This document shows positions 5,908 through 9,470 of a stretch of DNA of 9,470 bases, in pieces. How positions within the stretch are numbered: position 1 is the stretch's first letter; each line of letters starts with the position of its first letter. The notes below the pieces were generated by a model that worked only from the letters and a program-made list of their open reading frames with translations, was not told where the DNA came from and did not search any database. Position numbers and translations under genes: made by a program. This DNA comes from ARS1285 sp039796495 (GTDB lineage: Archaea > Nanobdellota > Nanobdellia > Pacearchaeales > GW2011-AR1), in NCBI GenBank assembly GCA_039796495.1, contig JBDKJQ010000023.1, positions 1 to 9,470 on the forward strand, read 5' to 3'.

Positions 5908-6558
5908 ATGCAAACTATTTTAGAAAAAATAAGACTTTTTGGAAATAAACTTCTTGAGGATCACCTTAATGGTTCCCCTTTTTATAAAAAATTTGTCAGC
6001 TATGCAAGAAAAAAGTATGGACTTGATTATGAGAGTATAGAAGATGTATGGCAGATAGTTATGCTTAGTTTGAGCGATGAAACACGAGGGAGGGATCATA
6101 TGGGAAAATTGGCAAGCCGTTGTTACGATTTTTCTGAAGATGTTCCTTTGATAGAAGATAGGATATCATCACAATGGCTTATGAATTGTTTAGTTAATCA
6201 GTGCAAGTCTTATCTACGAAACAGTTCTTCACGAAGAAAATCTGGAGATGGCATTTCATTATTTAGGATTTCTGATGGTGAAGGAGACTCTCTTGAAATT
6301 CGGATTAAATCTAATCGTGAGGAGGTTAGTCCTCTGCAGCAGATGATACGTTCTGAGGCGAATCATCGTGTTACTGATGTATTACATCAGATTCGTGATC
6401 CTTACGGTCCTATGCTTGAGCTTTTTTACATCCACGAAATGAGTATGACGGATATAGCAAAAAGATATAACATCCCGGAAGGAACAGTTAAAAGCAGATT
6501 AAATACCGCCCGACGATTATTTCGCGAGAGATATCCTGCGGACACAAATGTGACTTAA
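5908..6558 (+). CDS. Sigma-70/ECF-like protein with region 2 and region 4 features
   Basis: A 216-aa protein with the build of a bacterial ECF sigma factor. Residues ~20-110 resemble sigma region 2: FYKKFVSYARKKYGLDYES, then EDVWQIVMLSL (45-55) matching the family's ED-hvQ-vfl-l core, and QWLMNCLVNQCKSYLRNSSS (89-108) followed by RRK, matching the WL-ia-N-hhD-hR-rrr segment. A charged linker follows. Residues ~147-208 resemble region 4, with the helix-turn-helix MSMTDIAKRYNIPEGTVKSR (178-197) and the closing ARRLFRER. Archaea use TBP/TFB and are not expected to need a sigma factor. It could be a DNA-binding regulator derived from a sigma factor or a domesticated acquisition. It sits among archaeal genes, has an archaeal TATA box at the leaderless spacing, and its base composition does not stand out by eye. 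An ATG at 5901 is out of frame and runs into a stop. No anti-sigma gene is adjacent. Confidence 0.85.
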   Translation: MQTILEKIRLFGNKLLEDHLNGSPFYKKFVSYARKKYGLDYESIEDVWQIVMLSLSDETRGRDHMGKLASRCYDFSEDVPLIEDRISSQWLMNCLVNQCKSYLRNSSSRRKSGDGISLFRISDGEGDSLEIRIKSNREEVSPLQQMIRSEANHRVTDVLHQIRDPYGPMLELFYIHEMSMTDIAKRYNIPEGTVKSRLNTARRLFRERYPADTNVT

Positions 6559-6563
6559 CAACC

Positions 6564-6570
6564 TTTATAA
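6564..6570 (+). promoter_or_regulatory. TATA box of the YhbY-like gene
   Basis: CCTTTATAAAT, first T 31 nt upstream of the ATG at 6595. It begins six bases after the sigma-like gene's stop codon, so the YhbY-like gene can be transcribed on its own. Confidence 0.6.
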
Positions 6571-6594
6571 ATTTCTTTATTTTTATTACATCGG

Positions 6595-6849
6595 ATGACT
6601 TCACAAATTGAGCTACAACTGGGAAAAAAAGGATTAACTCCCGAATTTTTGGAACAACTGAAAAAACGATTTGAGAATCCGAAAATAAAAAACATAAAGA
6701 TAAGCGTACTAAGAAGTGCGCGCGAGAAAGGCAGGGAAGATATAAAAAAATATAGCGGAGAAATTGAGCATTTTCTTGGCGCAAAATTCACGCTTCGCAT
6801 TATAGGCTTTAGTATTTTTATAAAAAAGTGGAGAAAAGCTCGAGCATGA
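6595..6849 (+). CDS. YhbY/CRM-domain RNA-binding protein
   Basis: An 84-aa protein that consists of a single CRS1-YhbY (CRM) domain. Bacterial YhbY associates with pre-50S particles, and plant CRM proteins act in intron splicing; archaeal stand-alone versions are presumed to bind rRNA. The characteristic features are QLGKKGLTPEFLEQLKKRFE (8-27), equivalent to the G-k-Gl-T-xhhxxI loop and helix, then IKNIKISVLRSARE (31-44), equivalent to the vKVki segment, then a lysine-rich helix. It closes with LGAKFTLRIIGFSIFIKKWR (61-80), matching the family's ga-vv-v-G-t-vLYR strand pair. The length fits a complete domain. It is one of at least four translation-related proteins in the window. A 151-aa frame on the opposite strand covers this gene but looks like a shadow. 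Confidence 0.82.
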   Translation: MTSQIELQLGKKGLTPEFLEQLKKRFENPKIKNIKISVLRSAREKGREDIKKYSGEIEHFLGAKFTLRIIGFSIFIKKWRKARA

Positions 6850-6883
6850 TTCTGTTGAGCTATTGACCGGCAACACCATAAGG

Positions 6884-6892
6884 TATATAAAT
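6884..6892 (+). promoter_or_regulatory. TATA box of the phosphoesterase gene
   Basis: GTATATAAATA, first T of TATATAAAT 29 nt upstream of the ATG at 6913. Strong consensus match. It supports that ATG over the TTG at 6907. Confidence 0.6.
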
Positions 6893-6912
6893 ATTCGACG
6901 GCAGAATTGTAT

Positions 6913-9453
6913 ATGAAAAAGAGAGGAAGAAAATATTCTTTTGTATCACTTGTGTTGCTGATTGCACTGGTTTCTGTCATTGTTTTTTTCGGTCTGAATG
7001 CAGGAAACATTGCAGGTTATTCCATTTTTGACTTCTTTAAAATTTCGAGAATAAAATGTGTTGATAGCGACGGAGGAGTCAATTATTTTGTGAAAGGCGT
7101 TGTCTCTTATAAAGATGAGGAGGAATATAGGGATTATTGCAAAGACAATTCTGTTGTTGAATATTATTGTTCGAGTAATAGATATTTGAGGGAAAAAACA
7201 TTTCGCTGTGAAGAGGCATGCGCTGATGGTGTGTGTCTTGAGTGTGTTCCTGATTGCAGCGGAAAAGCGTGCGGAGAAGATAATGGATGCGGCGGACAAT
7301 GTGCGAGCGGTTCTTGTGAAGGAGGACTTTATTGCGGAGAAAATTATGCCTGTGTTGATGAGCGTGAGGTCATTGCTGCCCGTTACAATTTTGATGATAC
7401 TGTTGAAGATAAAAGCGGAAACAATAATCACATTGATTCCGGTATTGACATCACCCGATTGCCCTTGCCTATTGCAGGAAAATTTGGAAAGGCATATCAA
7501 TTTGACGGTGTGAATGATTGCATGATTCTCCCCCGCAAAGGCAGTCTTAATGATCTTACTGCAAAAAGTTTCTCATTTGAGGCATGGGCAAAACCTGATG
7601 CTACTGCAAGTGTTAAGGATGGCATCTTTTGGAAATCAATTGTCGCTTCTACCTATTCTGATGGCCGATGGTTTGCGCATGGTATCGGTGTTGATTGGGA
7701 GGGCAAGGCAGCTGCCAATATAGTCACGGTTCAGAATGGAGAAATCTCTGACAACCCTCTGTTTAGTGAAACTCCTCTTTCATTACAGGAGTGGCATCAT
7801 TTTGTATTGAGTGTTGATGATTCATTGAAAAAAATGTCGTTCTATGTCGATGGAAATTTAGTCGCTCACAAAGATTATGCGGGAGAGTTATTTGATTTTA
7901 CTGCGACGCCAACTCCTGGCTATTATTATGTCGGCTGCTATGATTATTATAATCCTAGTGCACTGCCGACGAGCTTTAAAGGGGCAATTGATGAAGTAAA
8001 AATCTGGAACAAAGCATTAACAAATGATGAGGTAGCACAACAATCGGCCGAATGTGTTCCGTATTGCCGTGGAAAATCCTGCGGTGATGACGGATGCGGC
8101 GGAAGCTGTGGCGTGTGCGATGCTGACCAGCAATGCACAAACTATCAGTGCACTCCTCCGAAAGATATTGAAAAAATTGAACATATCATCTTTATCGTCA
8201 TGGAAAATCGTGCCTTTGATCATTATTTTGGGACGTATCCGGGAGCAGAAGGATATCCGATGAAAGACGGAAAAATAAATGTATGTAATTATGATCCACA
8301 GACAAAAAAATGTGTAACGCCGTATCATGACACTGATGGCACGCTTGATTTTGGTGGGCCTCATTTAAGACAAAGTGCTATTGATGCTATTAACAATGGA
8401 AAAATGGATGGATTTTTAAAAGTTTATAGGGAAGAGACTGACAAGTGTTACGGGAAAAAAGGATCCTCGTATTATGGTTGCATTGCAAAAGGTATCGGAG
8501 CAGGGGCAGGAGATTCAATTACTCAAATAAATAAAAATCTTGAGACGCCGGATGTCATGAGTTATCATGACCGAACTGAACTTCCTAATTATTGGAAATA
8601 TGCAGATGAATTTGTATTGCAGGATCATATGTTTGATTCGGTTGCGTCGTACAGCTTGCCGAGTCATTTGTATATTGTCTCCGGATGGTCTGCAGTATGC
8701 ACCAGCATTGATCCGATGAGTTGCCAAAACGAGGCTGACTTTCCTGATTCGCAAGATCCCCGCATTTTTGCATGGACTGATATCACCTATCTATTGCATA
8801 AACATGGTGTGAGCTGGGGATATTATCTTGATGCTGCAAATCTTGAGTGTGACATCAATAGCGAATGCCTCAATGAACATTGGAACCCTTTGCCTGATTT
8901 TACGACGGTGCGATCGAATGGGCAGCTGGGGAATGTTCAGGTGCTTCCTGAATTTTATAAAGCACTTGATGATAACACATTGCCACAGGTGGTGTGGGTA
9001 AAACCGAGGCAGGAACATAGCGAGCATCCTCCTGCATCTACGAAAGATGGTCAGGAGTTTGTTACTGAAACAATCAATGCAGTCATGCAAAGTGATTATT
9101 GGGAAGACAGCGTGATATTTTTATATTGGGATGATTGGGGCGGATTTTACGATCATGTTGTGCCGCCGAATGTTGATGAAAATGGTTATGGCATTCGTGT
9201 TCCTGCGCTTGTGATAAGTCCGTATGCAAAAAAAGGATATATTGACAAAGAGATTTATAGCTTTGATGCATATCTGAAATTTGTTGAGGATCGCTTTTTG
9301 CAGGGAGAACGACTTGATCCTGCGACTAGTGAGCGGGCTGATGGCAGACCAACGGTGCGAGAAGATGTTGAACTGTTGGGTGATCTGCGAAACGCATTTG
9401 ATTTTAATCAAGAGCCACGTGAGCCGGTGATACTGGATGCGACGCCGTGGTGA
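6913..9453 (+). CDS. Membrane-anchored or secreted phospholipase C-type phosphoesterase with LamG domain and DGCGG cysteine-rich segments
   Basis: An 846-aa exported protein. The N-terminus (MKKRGRKYSF) is basic and followed by a hydrophobic helix (about 11-29): a signal anchor or signal peptide. Residues 111-141 form a cysteine-rich segment (CVPDCSGKACGEDNGCGG). About 155-373 are a LamG/concanavalin-A-like domain, with RYNFDDTVEDKSGNNNH, AYQFDGVND, EWHHFVLSVDD, FYVDGNLV and GAIDEVKIWNKAL. Residues 381-413 are a second Cys-rich segment (CVPYCRGKSCGDDGCGGSCG). About 421-797 are a phosphoesterase domain (PF04185, phospholipase C/AcpA type). Metal- and substrate-site motifs are MENRAFDHYFG (430-440), SVASYSLPSHLY with S581 where the family has the nucleophilic Thr/Ser, EHSEHPP (701-707) and YWDDWGGFYDHVVPP (738-752) with the D740-D741 pair. 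It probably cleaves phosphodiesters or phosphomonoesters, perhaps lipid headgroups, outside the cell, with LamG binding glycans. A TTG at 6907 is less likely as start. Confidence 0.92.
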   Translation: MKKRGRKYSFVSLVLLIALVSVIVFFGLNAGNIAGYSIFDFFKISRIKCVDSDGGVNYFVKGVVSYKDEEEYRDYCKDNSVVEYYCSSNRYLREKTFRCEEACADGVCLECVPDCSGKACGEDNGCGGQCASGSCEGGLYCGENYACVDEREVIAARYNFDDTVEDKSGNNNHIDSGIDITRLPLPIAGKFGKAYQFDGVNDCMILPRKGSLNDLTAKSFSFEAWAKPDATASVKDGIFWKSIVASTYSDGRWFAHGIGVDWEGKAAANIVTVQNGEISDNPLFSETPLSLQEWHHFVLSVDDSLKKMSFYVDGNLVAHKDYAGELFDFTATPTPGYYYVGCYDYYNPSALPTSFKGAIDEVKIWNKALTNDEVAQQSAECVPYCRGKSCGDDGCGGSCGVCDADQQCTNYQCTPPKDIEKIEHIIFIVMENRAFDHYFGTYPGAEGYPMKDGKINVCNYDPQTKKCVTPYHDTDGTLDFGGPHLRQSAIDAINNGKMDGFLKVYREETDKCYGKKGSSYYGCIAKGIGAGAGDSITQINKNLETPDVMSYHDRTELPNYWKYADEFVLQDHMFDSVASYSLPSHLYIVSGWSAVCTSIDPMSCQNEADFPDSQDPRIFAWTDITYLLHKHGVSWGYYLDAANLECDINSECLNEHWNPLPDFTTVRSNGQLGNVQVLPEFYKALDDNTLPQVVWVKPRQEHSEHPPASTKDGQEFVTETINAVMQSDYWEDSVIFLYWDDWGGFYDHVVPPNVDENGYGIRVPALVISPYAKKGYIDKEIYSFDAYLKFVEDRFLQGERLDPATSERADGRPTVREDVELLGDLRNAFDFNQEPREPVILDATPW
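7243..7335 (+). repeat. Cys-rich DGCGG-type segment, copy 1
   Basis: Encodes residues 111-141 of the phosphoesterase with cysteines at 111, 115, 120, 126, 130, 135 and 141. The pattern C-x3-C-x-GK-x-CG-x-(D/N)GCGG is shared with copy 2, although this copy carries one extra residue before GCGG. It links the N-terminal part to the LamG domain and probably forms a disulfide-stabilised module. Confidence 0.7.
8053..8151 (+). repeat. Cys-rich DGCGG-type segment, copy 2
   Basis: Encodes residues 381-413, with cysteines at 381, 385, 390, 395, 399, 402, 408 and 413. It has the canonical CGDDGCGGSCGVC form and separates the LamG domain from the catalytic phosphoesterase domain. Together with copy 1 it brackets the LamG domain, as though LamG plus linker were inserted as a unit. 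Confidence 0.7.
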
Positions 9454-9465
9454 TTATTCTTTTTG
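9454..9465 (+). terminator. Possible T-rich terminator after the phosphoesterase gene
   Basis: Directly after the TGA stop the plus strand reads TTATTCTTTTTG. Archaeal transcription often ends at short T-runs without a hairpin. The window ends a few bases later, so what follows cannot be judged. Confidence 0.3.
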
Positions 9466-9470
9466 AAATT

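Noticed and set aside
5908..6558. Sigma-like gene as bacterial contamination or a chimeric assembly
   Set aside because: Its TATA box, the leaderless spacing and the tight packing with flanking archaeal genes match the rest of the window. Coverage data would be needed to exclude it fully.
6555..7010. 151-codon minus-strand frame opposite the YhbY-like gene and the phosphoesterase start
   Set aside because: It covers a recognisable plus-strand CRM domain and a promoter. Its translation is rich in Phe, Ser and Ile, as expected for an antisense shadow of A-rich coding DNA.
6946..7500. 184-codon minus-strand frame inside the phosphoesterase gene
   Set aside because: Antisense to a gene with recognisable domains. 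The composition is Ile/Asn/Ser-rich and no promoter or family motif was seen.
1..9470. CRISPR arrays, tRNA/rRNA genes, insertion sequences or attachment sites
   Set aside because: No regularly spaced direct repeats, cloverleaf-like segments, transposase motifs or terminal inverted repeats were seen on reading both strands by eye.

Overview
The window looks like a chromosomal piece of an AT-rich, small-genome archaeon, most likely from the DPANN group (Woesearchaeota/Pacearchaeota-like). Three things point to archaea: an archaeal release factor aRF1 with NIKS, YxCxxxF and GGQ motifs; a diphthine synthase (Dph5), an enzyme found only in archaea and eukaryotes; and archaeal TATA boxes about 25-33 nt upstream of almost every start codon, which implies mostly leaderless mRNAs. 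The DPANN placement rests on the style of the large surface protein, with its C-P-C-GK-CG-DGCGG cysteine-rich segments, and on the compact gene arrangement. It is an inference.

Layout, left to right. Positions 1-384 (minus): a partial SLOG/DprA-like Rossmann-fold protein that runs off the left edge. 475-1569 (minus): aRF1, coupled by a 4-nt ATGA overlap to an unknown 78-aa gene (1566-1802). 1863-2504 (minus): an unknown protein whose frame stays open upstream without a good start. A promoter and an ATG at 2628 in another frame suggest it is frameshifted. 2727-3734 (plus): an AI-2E/PerM-family membrane protein. 3802-4479 (plus): a small membrane protein resembling the AlaE family. 4437-5162 (minus): Dph5, overlapping its neighbour tail to tail by 43 bp. 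Then four plus-strand genes, each with its own TATA box: a stand-alone NFACT-R domain protein (5255-5869), a sigma-70/ECF-like protein (5908-6558), a small YhbY/CRM RNA-binding protein (6595-6849), and a large membrane-anchored or secreted phospholipase C-type phosphoesterase with a LamG domain (6913-9453).

Functional theme: aRF1, Dph5 (modifies elongation factor 2), NFACT-R (ribosome-associated RNA binding) and YhbY (rRNA/ribosome assembly) all concern translation. They do not form a single operon, because each has its own promoter except aRF1. The most striking gene is the sigma-factor-like protein. It has both sigma region 2 and region 4 features, in an otherwise archaeal context where transcription is expected to use TBP/TFB. 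No tRNA, rRNA, CRISPR array, insertion sequence or origin was recognised.
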